A stretch of 64,000 nt of DNA from positions 124,001 through 188,000 of the forward strand of contig NZ_FNGY01000002.1 of the NCBI RefSeq assembly GCF_900103665.1, given 5' to 3'. A model generated the notes under the pieces. It worked only from the letters and a program-made list of their open reading frames with translations, had not been told where the DNA came from and searched no databases. Position numbers and translations under genes: made by a program. The DNA comes from Pedobacter steynii. GTDB taxonomy: Bacteria; Bacteroidota; Bacteroidia; Sphingobacteriales; Sphingobacteriaceae. This document shows, piece after piece, positions 53,243 to 61,158 of this stretch (positions are counted from its first letter, which is position 1; each line of letters starts with the position of its first letter).

Positions 53243-53953
53243 ATGACACAAAAAACAAATTCTTTTAAATGCTATCCACTTGGTGATGCGGCAGTTGTGA
53301 TCCAGCTTGGTGATCAGATCAGCCCTGCCATCAATGCAAGGGTACGCGCCATATGTGCTTACCTTGATGAGTATAGCTTTGAAGGTTTTATCGAATATGT
53401 ACCCGCATTTACTACGGTGACCCTATATTATGAACCCTGGGTCATCAACTACACTAAATTGCTGCCACTCCTGCAGGAAATGGCAAATGAAGTGTTGGAA
53501 GAGCAAGAGGTTCCATCCGGGCCAATATTGGAAATTCCGGTATTATATGGCGGCGAATGGGGGCCGGATCTGGACTTTGTAGCCAGTCATAACAAAATCA
53601 GTACTGCAGAAGTCATTGCCCTTCATACTGCCCCGGAATACCTGGTATATATGATCGGTTTTGCACCTGGCTTCCCTTATCTCGGCGGCATGAACAAATT
53701 GATTGCTGCCCCAAGAAAAGATACCCCAAGAATGAAGATTGCTGCCGGATCGGTAGGCATCGCAGGGGAGCAAACAGGGATCTATCCCATTGAAACCCCG
53801 GGAGGATGGCAGATCATCGGCAGAAGTCCGATTGATCTTTTTGACCTGAACAGGGAAGTCCCTGCATTCCTTAAAGCGGGTGATAAAGTTCGCTTTGTGG
53901 CAATTTCCGAAAAAGAGTTTAAGAAAATAAGGAGGGTTAAAGATGGGGATTAA
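53243..53953 (+). CDS. pxpB: 5-oxoprolinase subunit PxpB (KipI family)
   Basis: 236 aa. KipI signatures YPLGDAAVVIQLGDQI at the start, YLVYMIGFAPGFPYLGGM in the middle and GIAGEQTGIYPIETPGGWQIIGRSP near the end. With PxpC and PxpA it forms the prokaryotic ATP-dependent 5-oxoprolinase, which opens pyroglutamate to glutamate. Overlaps pxpC by 11 bp, indicating translational coupling. The Bacillus homologue was first described as a kinase inhibitor, but the operon here supports the enzyme role. Confidence 0.93.
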   Translation: MTQKTNSFKCYPLGDAAVVIQLGDQISPAINARVRAICAYLDEYSFEGFIEYVPAFTTVTLYYEPWVINYTKLLPLLQEMANEVLEEQEVPSGPILEIPVLYGGEWGPDLDFVASHNKISTAEVIALHTAPEYLVYMIGFAPGFPYLGGMNKLIAAPRKDTPRMKIAAGSVGIAGEQTGIYPIETPGGWQIIGRSPIDLFDLNREVPAFLKAGDKVRFVAISEKEFKKIRRVKDGD

Positions 53954-54908
53954 GGTGCTTAAAGCAGGCTTGTTAACGACCATTCAGGATGCCGGACGTT
54001 ATGGATATCGTAAAGACGGAATCATCGTGGCTGGTGCAATGGATGCCCATGCCTTGAAATTAGGCAATATGCTCGTTGGAAATACAGATGGAGAAGCGGG
54101 AATAGAATGCACATTAATGGGGCCTCTGCTTCTTTTTGAAGAAGATCAGCTGATGGCCATTACCGGTGCTGACCTTTCTGCAGAAGTAGACGGTATCCCT
54201 GTTCCAATGTGGCGTCCAATATATGTTCATAAAGGAGCCGTACTTTCTTTCGGTCAGGCCCGTTCAGGATGCCGTACTTATCTGACGGTTCATGGAGGTT
54301 TCGATCTGCCACAGGTATTGGGGAGTTATTCTACTTACCTTCGTGCCGGTTTTGGCGGTTGGGAGGGCAGGGCTTTAAAAACAGGAGATCTGATCCTTTT
54401 CAAATCTGCAGCACCTATGCTGCCGTTAGGATTCAATTGGTCGCTCAGCCCTAAAATGTATCAGCGATCACAGGATGAGGTCATCAGAGTGGTCAAAGGG
54501 CCTGAATTTGATGATTTTCATGAAAAAAGTATAGCCGTAATACTTACAGAAAAATTTAAGATCAGTAAGGAAGCAGACCGGATGGGTTACCGTCTGGAAG
54601 GGGAACCATTAAAACTGCACAAAAAGAAAGAGCTATTATCCTCAGCGGTAACTTTCGGAACCATCCAGGTAACTGCCGAAGGAAATCCAATTGTTTTAAT
54701 GGCGGATCATCAAACGACGGGTGGTTATCCCAGAATCTTGCAAGTGGCCGGTGTGGATCTCGGTAAACTGGCACAATTCCAAACTGGCGATCTTTTAAGC
54801 TTTGAATTAATTACCTTAGCTCAGGCACAAGCCCTGCTGATTTCTGCGGAACAGGAAGTCAGACAACTCAAACAAACATTAACTTTTAAATATCCCGTCA
54901 ATGGTTAA
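53943..54908 (+). CDS. pxpC: 5-oxoprolinase subunit PxpC (KipA family, biotin-dependent carboxyltransferase-like)
   Basis: 321 aa. Begins [21 protein letters not shown]; further motifs [43 protein letters not shown] and [19 protein letters not shown] ([18 protein letters not shown]), all as in KipA/PxpC. Second subunit of the 5-oxoprolinase. It overlaps pxpB upstream and overlaps pxpA downstream by 8 bp. Confidence 0.93.
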   Translation: MGIKVLKAGLLTTIQDAGRYGYRKDGIIVAGAMDAHALKLGNMLVGNTDGEAGIECTLMGPLLLFEEDQLMAITGADLSAEVDGIPVPMWRPIYVHKGAVLSFGQARSGCRTYLTVHGGFDLPQVLGSYSTYLRAGFGGWEGRALKTGDLILFKSAAPMLPLGFNWSLSPKMYQRSQDEVIRVVKGPEFDDFHEKSIAVILTEKFKISKEADRMGYRLEGEPLKLHKKKELLSSAVTFGTIQVTAEGNPIVLMADHQTTGGYPRILQVAGVDLGKLAQFQTGDLLSFELITLAQAQALLISAEQEVRQLKQTLTFKYPVNG

Positions 54909-55701
54909 CCATTATACCGCTGATCTGAATTGCGATATGGGAGAAGGCTTTGGTGCTTTCGATATCGGAAATGATGAAGCCATATTGCCTTTCGTTTCTT
55001 CTGCCAACATTGCCTGTGGTTTTCATGCAGGCGATCCTGGGGTAATGAAAAAGACCGTTCGCCTGGCACTGACGCATGGCGTTGCTATTGGTGCACATCC
55101 GGGATTACCTGATTTACAGGGATTCGGCAGAAGAGAGATGGCGATCAGTCCGGAAGAAGCTTACGATATGGTGGTTTATCAGATCGGTGCCTTGGCTGCT
55201 TTCGTGAAATCCGAAGGCGGGTCGATGCAGCATGTGAAACCTCATGGGGCTTTGTATAATATGGCCGCGGCAAATAAAGGCCTTGCTATCGCTATAGCAG
55301 AAGCAGTATATAAGGTTGATCCGGAACTTATTTTATATGGATTGTCCGGTTCAGCGTTGATCCATGCCGGAACCACAATCGGATTACAGGTCGCCAATGA
55401 GGTCTTTGCAGACCGGACGTATCAGCAGGATGGTAGCCTGACTTCCAGAAAACAAGCCAATGCCCTGATTACCGATCACGAGCTGGCGATCGCTCAGGTC
55501 ATTAAAATGATCAAAGAAGGGCAGGTCTTTTCTCAACAGGGAACTTCGGTAAGCATTAAAGCGGATACCATTTGTATTCATGGAGATGGGCGTTCGGCTG
55601 TAGCCTTTGCCAAAGGTATTTATGCTGCTTTTAAGGAGGAAGGAATTACTTTATCCGCACCAAATCAAACCAATTCTATTGCCAATAATTCTGCTGAATG
55701 A
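54901..55701 (+). CDS. pxpA: 5-oxoprolinase subunit PxpA (LamB/YcsF family)
   Basis: 266 aa from the ATG at 54901. [60 protein letters not shown] and [17 protein letters not shown] are the LamB/YcsF signatures. Third subunit of the oxoprolinase. The stop overlaps the start of the transporter gene by 4 bp (ATGA). Confidence 0.95.
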   Translation: MVNHYTADLNCDMGEGFGAFDIGNDEAILPFVSSANIACGFHAGDPGVMKKTVRLALTHGVAIGAHPGLPDLQGFGRREMAISPEEAYDMVVYQIGALAAFVKSEGGSMQHVKPHGALYNMAAANKGLAIAIAEAVYKVDPELILYGLSGSALIHAGTTIGLQVANEVFADRTYQQDGSLTSRKQANALITDHELAIAQVIKMIKEGQVFSQQGTSVSIKADTICIHGDGRSAVAFAKGIYAAFKEEGITLSAPNQTNSIANNSAE

Positions 55702-56876
55702 AGATCATAAAAAACAGAAGTGTCCTCATGGGGGCCGCATTTCTAATGGCAACCTCTGCCATTGGTCCGGGCTTTTTAACACAGACTACGGTCTTTACGC
55801 AATCATTAGGCGCCAGCTTTGGATTCGTTATCCTCACTTCCATCATCATCGATATTGGTGTTCAACTGAACATCTGGAGGGTGATCGCGGTCTCCGAAAA
55901 AAGAGCCCAGGACATTGCAAATATCCTACTTCCGGGTTTGGGAGGCTTCATTTCCCTGCTGATTGTTTTAGGCGGACTGGCTTTTAACATTGGCAACATC
56001 GCGGGTGCGGGACTGGGACTTCAGGCTTTACTGGGCGTTTCGGTCACTACCGGAGCGGTAATTTCTGCCGCGCTGGCCATTGCCATTTTCATGATCAGGG
56101 AAGCAGGAAAGGCGATGGACCGTTTTGCACAGGTCATGGGTTTCATCATGATCATCGTTATCATTTACATTGCCATCACTTCAGCCCCTCCGGTAGGAGA
56201 GGCAGCACTTCGGACTTTCGTTCCCTTAAAGATAGACCTGGTCACCATTGTTACTTTGGTAGGCGGTACAGTTGGTGGTTACATCACTTTTTCCGGAGGT
56301 CACCGTTTGCTGGATGCCGGAATTAAAGGAAAAGAAGCTTTGCAGGAAGTGAGTACGAGTGCGGTGATGGGGATTTCTGTAGCCTCTCTGGTCCGCATAT
56401 TCCTGTTTTTGGCCTCGCTTGGTGTGATCAGTAAGGGCCTGGCAATCGATGCGGGTAATCCAACAGCTTCTGTCTTTCAGCTGGCTGCGGGCGAAATCGG
56501 GTATCGGCTGTTTGGCCTGGTGATGTTTTCTGCTGCGGTAACTTCTGTGATTGGCTCTGCTTATACTTCCGTTTCCTTTGTGAAGTCTTTCAGTCCTAAG
56601 ATCGCCAAAAATGAGAACAAAGTGATCATTGCTTTTATCCTGGTGTCGACGGTCATCTTTATCCTGGTAGGGAAGCCAATAAAACTCCTGATTCTTGCCG
56701 GAGTAGTGAATGGATTCATTCTGCCAATTACGCTGGCCACGATTCTTTTTGCCGCTTACAAAACCCGCATTGTAGGGGATTATAAACATCCGGTCTGGCT
56801 CACCTGTTTTGGGGTATTGGTGGTGTTGATCATGACCTTCATGAGTGGAAAAGTGCTGTTTGGAATGATCAGCTAA
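55698..56876 (+). CDS. NRAMP-fold transporter of the 5-oxoproline operon (YcsG-like)
   Basis: 392 aa with about 11 membrane helices. Overall NRAMP fold: opening [58 protein letters not shown]. The canonical metal-binding DPGN of helix 1 reads GPGF (Gly23-Phe26) and the MPH motif of helix 6 is absent, so a divalent-metal function is unlikely. Being translationally coupled to pxpA, as ycsG is near ycsF in Bacillus, it more likely imports 5-oxoproline or a related compound; this is inference. Confidence 0.85.
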   Translation: MKIIKNRSVLMGAAFLMATSAIGPGFLTQTTVFTQSLGASFGFVILTSIIIDIGVQLNIWRVIAVSEKRAQDIANILLPGLGGFISLLIVLGGLAFNIGNIAGAGLGLQALLGVSVTTGAVISAALAIAIFMIREAGKAMDRFAQVMGFIMIIVIIYIAITSAPPVGEAALRTFVPLKIDLVTIVTLVGGTVGGYITFSGGHRLLDAGIKGKEALQEVSTSAVMGISVASLVRIFLFLASLGVISKGLAIDAGNPTASVFQLAAGEIGYRLFGLVMFSAAVTSVIGSAYTSVSFVKSFSPKIAKNENKVIIAFILVSTVIFILVGKPIKLLILAGVVNGFILPITLATILFAAYKTRIVGDYKHPVWLTCFGVLVVLIMTFMSGKVLFGMIS

Positions 56877-56891
56877 GGAAAAGGCGGATGC

Positions 56892-57368
56892 TTACTTAGC
56901 CGCCGCCTGTAATGCCCTTTGTAGAAAACCCTGCTGTTTCAGCTTTTCCTCTACCTCGGTAATGGCTTTGAGCAGGTTGTTTTCTGTATCCGTGATCTCT
57001 TCAAAGACGCTGACCATTAACTGCCATACCGGTTGCATCCTGACAATCAGTTCTTCGCCTTTGGTACTCAGCTGTATCAGGCGTTTCCTCTCATCATTTT
57101 TATCTTTTTTAGAGCGGATCAGCTTTTGCTTTTCCAGTTCTTTGAGCAGGCTGATGGTGGAGGGATGCGTATATCCGATTTCCGAAGCAAGATCTACCAC
57201 ACCTAAAATACCTTTGTGGTGAAGCGTATAGATAATAGCAAACCATTTGGGTTCAAAGTCTATGTCGTAACTCTTATAAATCAATGCCCCATCCTTCCTG
57301 AACTGATCGCTCAATCTAAGGAGCCTTGTAGAGATGGCAAGAATACCAGATTCATCAATAACACTCAT
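56892..57368 (-). CDS. MarR-family regulator
   Basis: 158 aa. Winged-helix core: FAIIYTLHHKGILGVVDLASEIGYTHPSTISLLKELEKQKLI followed by the wing RSKKDKNDERKRLIQLSTKGEEL, and long dimerisation helices at both ends. Start codon shares one base with the stop of the GNAT gene (TAATG), so both are translated together. A palindromic operator candidate lies upstream of the pair at 57886-57903. Effector unknown. Confidence 0.9.
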   Translation of the reverse strand: MSVIDESGILAISTRLLRLSDQFRKDGALIYKSYDIDFEPKWFAIIYTLHHKGILGVVDLASEIGYTHPSTISLLKELEKQKLIRSKKDKNDERKRLIQLSTKGEELIVRMQPVWQLMVSVFEEITDTENNLLKAITEVEEKLKQQGFLQRALQAAAK

Positions 57369-57856
57369 TATTTAATGGTTAGGTGATAAAAAACATTATC
57401 CGCATTCATTAATGGGAATAATTTTGGAAGTGCAGATTTATCAATTTGCTCAAATCCGTTTCTTTCATAAAAGCGCATGGCCGCTTGTAATACAGAAACC
57501 GTTCCAAGATACAGGTGTTGGATGTCCTTGTCTTTACAATATTCAATGAGCGTTTCCAACAGACGTTGCGCCAGGCCCAGCTCTTTTCCTCTGAAGTCTT
57601 TCTTTACAAACATTTTTCTGATCGCAGCCGAACTATGATCGAACTTTAATAAGGCAATGGTACCGGCAAGTTCTTCATTCACCTTTGCGCCCCAGAAGCC
57701 ACCGCCGGTCTTATAGTAAGCATTTTCTATGTCCAGTAAATCGGGTTGATCAGTTAAAGTAATGGGAACGTTAAACTCTATTTGCTGAATGGGCAGAATG
57801 ATGTCGATCACTGCTGCCGAGGATTCATTTTTGATGGGTACGATCAGAACTTCCAT
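57368..57856 (-). CDS. GNAT-family N-acetyltransferase
   Basis: 162 aa. GNAT motif A is IRKMFVKKDFRGKELGLAQRLLETLIEYC (acetyl-CoA pyrophosphate loop RGKELGLA), with motif B in VLQAAMRFYERNGFEQI. The N-terminal beta-strands include GGGFWGAKVNEELAGTIALLKF. Substrate unknown. Coupled to the MarR gene that follows; such GNAT-MarR pairs are common and the MarR protein likely autoregulates both. Confidence 0.9.
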   Translation of the reverse strand: MEVLIVPIKNESSAAVIDIILPIQQIEFNVPITLTDQPDLLDIENAYYKTGGGFWGAKVNEELAGTIALLKFDHSSAAIRKMFVKKDFRGKELGLAQRLLETLIEYCKDKDIQHLYLGTVSVLQAAMRFYERNGFEQIDKSALPKLFPLMNADNVFYHLTIK

Positions 57857-57885
57857 TTGTCAATTTTTTTATGGTTAATCAAAAC

Positions 57886-57903
57886 TACGTAGTTGACTAC
57901 GTA
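57886..57903. promoter_or_regulatory. 18-bp palindrome, candidate MarR operator
   Basis: TACGTAGT-TG-ACTACGTA, perfect, 30 bp upstream of the GNAT start (57856) and about 30 bp before the -7 box of the plus-strand gene. It could repress both directions. Confidence 0.55.
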
Positions 57904-57930
57904 TATCCAAGCTAATTTTGTTTTTTTACT

Positions 57931-57938
57931 TATCTTTG
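57931..57938 (+). promoter_or_regulatory. -7 box (TATCTTTG) of the gene at 57965
   Basis: Perfect TAnnTTTG; inferred start site near 57944, so translation is taken from the ATG at 57965 rather than upstream codons. Confidence 0.5.
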
Positions 57939-57964
57939 TTGAAATGTCGGGTGTAAGGGAACAT

Positions 57965-58744
57965 ATGGTAACAAATGAAGGGAAAGAAAATATAGATGCC
58001 ATTTCCTGTTTCGGCTATTGTAAAGATTGCGGGGAAATACACGAGTTACCATCGGAACTCGCTATTCCTCATTGTCTTGAGTTGATGGCCCAGCTTGGGG
58101 AACACCGGAGGATAGATTTTGATGTTGCACTGGAAGATGCTGATCCGCGTTTGTCTACAGATGGATTGTATACTGCGATGAGGGGAAGGATGTTTGGCAT
58201 CCTGGTCTGCCAGGATGCAGAAGGGAAAGAAGTGATCCTCCGTGCTTTTTCTTCCCGGCACAATGGGGTCTGGAATGTTTCCGGATGGGTTCCTCCATTG
58301 GTAGATGAACATCGCTTTGTAGCCGAAGTAGCGCTTGGAAATCTCGACATTCATCCTCTGACAGATCTGATTGCTACCTTGCCAAAAGAATCCAAAGAAT
58401 GGTATTTGAAGATCGCCGAAAGAAGAATCGTTTCTCATGGCATCCTCGCGAAACTCAATGCCCTTTATGAAATTCACAATTTCAGGAACGAAAAACGCTC
58501 ATTGGAAGCTGCTTTTTACCTCGAAAAAGGAATTCCTGTCGGAACCGGCGATTGCTGTGCACCAAAATTATTGAATTATGCAGCAATCCACCATTTAAAA
58601 CCCATCAGCATGGCTGAGTTTTTCTGGGGAAAGGAAACCGCCTCCGGACACCGCAAAGAAGGAGCTTTTTATGCCTCTTGTGCCGAAAAGTGTCAACCAC
58701 TGCTCGGTTTCATGCTCTGTGGTGTAAACAATCTGATACACTAG
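57965..58744 (+). CDS. Stand-alone RluA-associated N-terminal domain protein
   Basis: 259 aa from the ATG at 57965. Segments RGRMFGILVCQDAEGKEVIL, RAFSSRHNGVWNVSGWVPPL, VGTGDCCAPKLLNYA, HHLKPISMAEFFWGKE and GAFYASCAEKCQPLLGFML match the domain that in many bacteria precedes an RluA-type pseudouridine synthase catalytic domain. Here that catalytic domain (with its HRLD motif) is absent: the protein ends after the Cys-containing part. Conserved Cys and His residues suggest a metal or redox site. RNA-related role is inferred from the fused homologues. Confidence 0.75.
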   Translation: MVTNEGKENIDAISCFGYCKDCGEIHELPSELAIPHCLELMAQLGEHRRIDFDVALEDADPRLSTDGLYTAMRGRMFGILVCQDAEGKEVILRAFSSRHNGVWNVSGWVPPLVDEHRFVAEVALGNLDIHPLTDLIATLPKESKEWYLKIAERRIVSHGILAKLNALYEIHNFRNEKRSLEAAFYLEKGIPVGTGDCCAPKLLNYAAIHHLKPISMAEFFWGKETASGHRKEGAFYASCAEKCQPLLGFMLCGVNNLIH

Positions 58745-58867
58745 GCGCACACCGAACGATAATTAATATCTTGTTTTAGCGTTCTTGTAAATTATGTTTA
58801 ACTTTGAGTTTCCTAAGCTAGACGCCCATAGGGTTTAGAGAAATTTTATAGGTCCATTTTCTTATCA

Positions 58868-61003
58868 ATGAAAAACAAGCAACGTTCTTTTCTCCTTATA
58901 TCGGTAATCATACTTTTGTTTATTGCTTTTCTGTTTCGTAATTCCGTGGTTCAGCGATCAGAACAACGGGTATTGCTGTCAAGCCTTAAAGAGTTAGAAG
59001 GAAACAGCCGCCAGATCTCCAAACTGGATACCATTACCATGAGTCTGCAAACCGCAGAGAACAATTTCAGAATGTACACCACTTTGTGGGATACCGTATA
59101 CTTTAAAAAATATACCAAAGAAGTGCTTTTGATCTCTGGTTTACTGCAAGACCTGACCGTGGAAGACAGCAGCGATATCTCTGGTCATATTGTCGGCGAC
59201 CTGAAGAGCAAGAAAGGACAAATGAGGCTTTACGGCGAAATCAAGAAGCTGACCGACTCCCTGAACAATGTCAACGTTGAACTGGAATTGCTCAAAATCA
59301 CCGGAGATGTACCAAAGTTAAGACCTACTCCTAAGGCTACCTTGAAAAAAACAACCAAGGTGGAACAACTGAAAGCCTCTCCGGAAGTAAAAAAAGAAAA
59401 GTTCTTTAAGCGCTTGAAAAACGCCATCCTGAATAAAGAAGAACATAAAGATTCGGTTAAAACACTCAAAACAGAAGTGACCTATGAACAGGGTCCCTCC
59501 AACGTAGATGAATATAATAAAAAGCAGTTAGAGCGGATTGAGCGTTTCTATGCCAATCTATATGAGGACTTAAAAAATAACCGCAAAAAGCTAAGCCAGA
59601 AGGAAGAGGCTATTTTGAAGCTCAATGAAAGAATATTTCAAAGCATAAAACAGTTGTTCCAGGAATACAGAAATGAAGAGAACATCAATTCTGAAGCAAA
59701 AAAAGCCTCTTTGAAAGACCGGGCAAACAGCTCCGTTCAGGCCATTGGCAGATCAGGACAGATCAATTTTGGAATTAGTATATTGTCTTACCTCGCCATC
59801 ATTCTGTTGATGTGGAAGCTCTATAATGCCTATGATAAGACGGTCAAGGCAAACCAGCTGGCTGCAGAGCAGGTGGTCATCAAATCGAGGTTCTTTACCA
59901 GCATCAGCCATGAAATGAGAACGCCTTTAAATGCGATAATAGGGGTGTCAGAACAGTTGAAGTCTACGCCGCTAAACGAAGATCAGCGCTCCATGTCTAA
60001 ACTGCTGGACAACTCTTCTTCCATGTTATTGTCGGCGGTAAATGAAGTGCTGGATTTTTCAAGATTGGAAACAGGAAAGTTATCCCTGGCAAAAACATCG
60101 TTCCGCTACAAAAGGATTCTGAAAGAAATCGCGGAAACTGCAAGAGTTCTGGCAGATCAGAAAGGCTTAATTCTGGAATTGGTACAGGGGGCAGCTCCCG
60201 ACCTTTTACTGGATGGCGATCCTTACCGGTTGAAACAAATCGTCATGAACCTGACGGCCAACGCCATCAAATTTACGGATAAAGGAAAAGTGAGTATCCA
60301 TGTGAGTGTGAAGAAGGCAGATGACAAACAGGCTACTTTATTAATTAAAGTAATAGATACGGGAATAGGCATTTCAAATGAGAACCTTCCTTTGATCTTC
60401 AATGAATTTTCGCAGGTCATCAATTCTAAACGCAGCGACTGGCAAAAGGGCTCCGGATTGGGCTTACCGATCAGTAAGAAACTTGTGGAATTGCATAGAG
60501 GAAAGATCTCGGTAGAAAGCAGTCTGGGTAAGGGCTCTACCTTTATCCTGGAAATTCCTTATGCCATTGCCCCGAAAGATACAGAGGACCGTGCAGGAGA
60601 GAAATCTCCGGTCATCAACAGCGACCGTTTCAAAAACCTTCACCTCCTCGTGGTAGACGATTCAGAAATGAATTTGCTGGTCATAAAAATGATCTTTAAG
60701 AAACTGGGAATTAGCTTTGATACTGCAAATGACGGACAGGAAGCGCTAACCTTCCTGGAGGATAAGCGCTACGATATGGTACTCACCGATATCCAGATGC
60801 CAGAAATGGATGGTATTGAACTGACCAGAAGAATCCGTGCGCTGGAGGATCCGGCCAAGGCACAGTTGCCGGTTATCGCCATCACCGGACAGATCACCAG
60901 TGAATCACATGACCGTTATATTTCTGCAGGGCTTAATGATTATATCATTAAACCGTTTACGGAAACAGAATTGATGGAGAAAATACTGGATTATATCAGT
61001 TAA
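58868..61003 (+). CDS. Hybrid sensor histidine kinase/response regulator
   Basis: 711 aa. First span about 8-24, a 275-residue charged, coiled-coil-rich extracytoplasmic region, second span about 301-317. Kinase core: FFTSISHEMRTPLNAIIGVSE (phospho-His348), HATPase with IVMNLTANAIKFTDKG (N box), IKVIDTGIGIS (G1) and KGSGLGLPISKKLVELH (G2). C-terminal receiver LLVVDDSEMNLL with phospho-Asp641 in VLTDIQMPEMDG and conserved Lys in IIKPFT. No Hpt domain or output regulator nearby, so the phosphorelay partner is elsewhere. Monocistronic. Confidence 0.94.
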   Translation: MKNKQRSFLLISVIILLFIAFLFRNSVVQRSEQRVLLSSLKELEGNSRQISKLDTITMSLQTAENNFRMYTTLWDTVYFKKYTKEVLLISGLLQDLTVEDSSDISGHIVGDLKSKKGQMRLYGEIKKLTDSLNNVNVELELLKITGDVPKLRPTPKATLKKTTKVEQLKASPEVKKEKFFKRLKNAILNKEEHKDSVKTLKTEVTYEQGPSNVDEYNKKQLERIERFYANLYEDLKNNRKKLSQKEEAILKLNERIFQSIKQLFQEYRNEENINSEAKKASLKDRANSSVQAIGRSGQINFGISILSYLAIILLMWKLYNAYDKTVKANQLAAEQVVIKSRFFTSISHEMRTPLNAIIGVSEQLKSTPLNEDQRSMSKLLDNSSSMLLSAVNEVLDFSRLETGKLSLAKTSFRYKRILKEIAETARVLADQKGLILELVQGAAPDLLLDGDPYRLKQIVMNLTANAIKFTDKGKVSIHVSVKKADDKQATLLIKVIDTGIGISNENLPLIFNEFSQVINSKRSDWQKGSGLGLPISKKLVELHRGKISVESSLGKGSTFILEIPYAIAPKDTEDRAGEKSPVINSDRFKNLHLLVVDDSEMNLLVIKMIFKKLGISFDTANDGQEALTFLEDKRYDMVLTDIQMPEMDGIELTRRIRALEDPAKAQLPVIAITGQITSESHDRYISAGLNDYIIKPFTETELMEKILDYIS

Positions 61004-61046
61004 TTCTGTTTTTTTAAGCCTCCCGATCAGTAATTGTAAAATTACG

Positions 61047-61078
61047 CAAACGATTGAAATGCGGAATGCAATCGTTTG
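61047..61078. promoter_or_regulatory. Paired LacI-type operators before the GH20 gene
   Basis: CAAACGATTG at 61047-61056 and CAATCGTTTG at 61069-61078, 22 bp apart centre to centre (two helical turns). Each is one mismatch from CAAACGTTTG, the palindrome before the glycoside hydrolase at 8202; together they form a larger inverted repeat with 14-bp arms. Confidence 0.5.
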
Positions 61079-61158
61079 TGTACTGATCCACATTTTTTCA
61101 TTCGCTGTTTTTGGTTATTATTTCACTAAAATTGTGATTGACGATAACAAAGAAGGTG

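Noticed and set aside
56226..56789. 187-codon open frame on the minus strand
   Set aside because: Antisense to the NRAMP-fold gene, with composition typical of a shadow frame.
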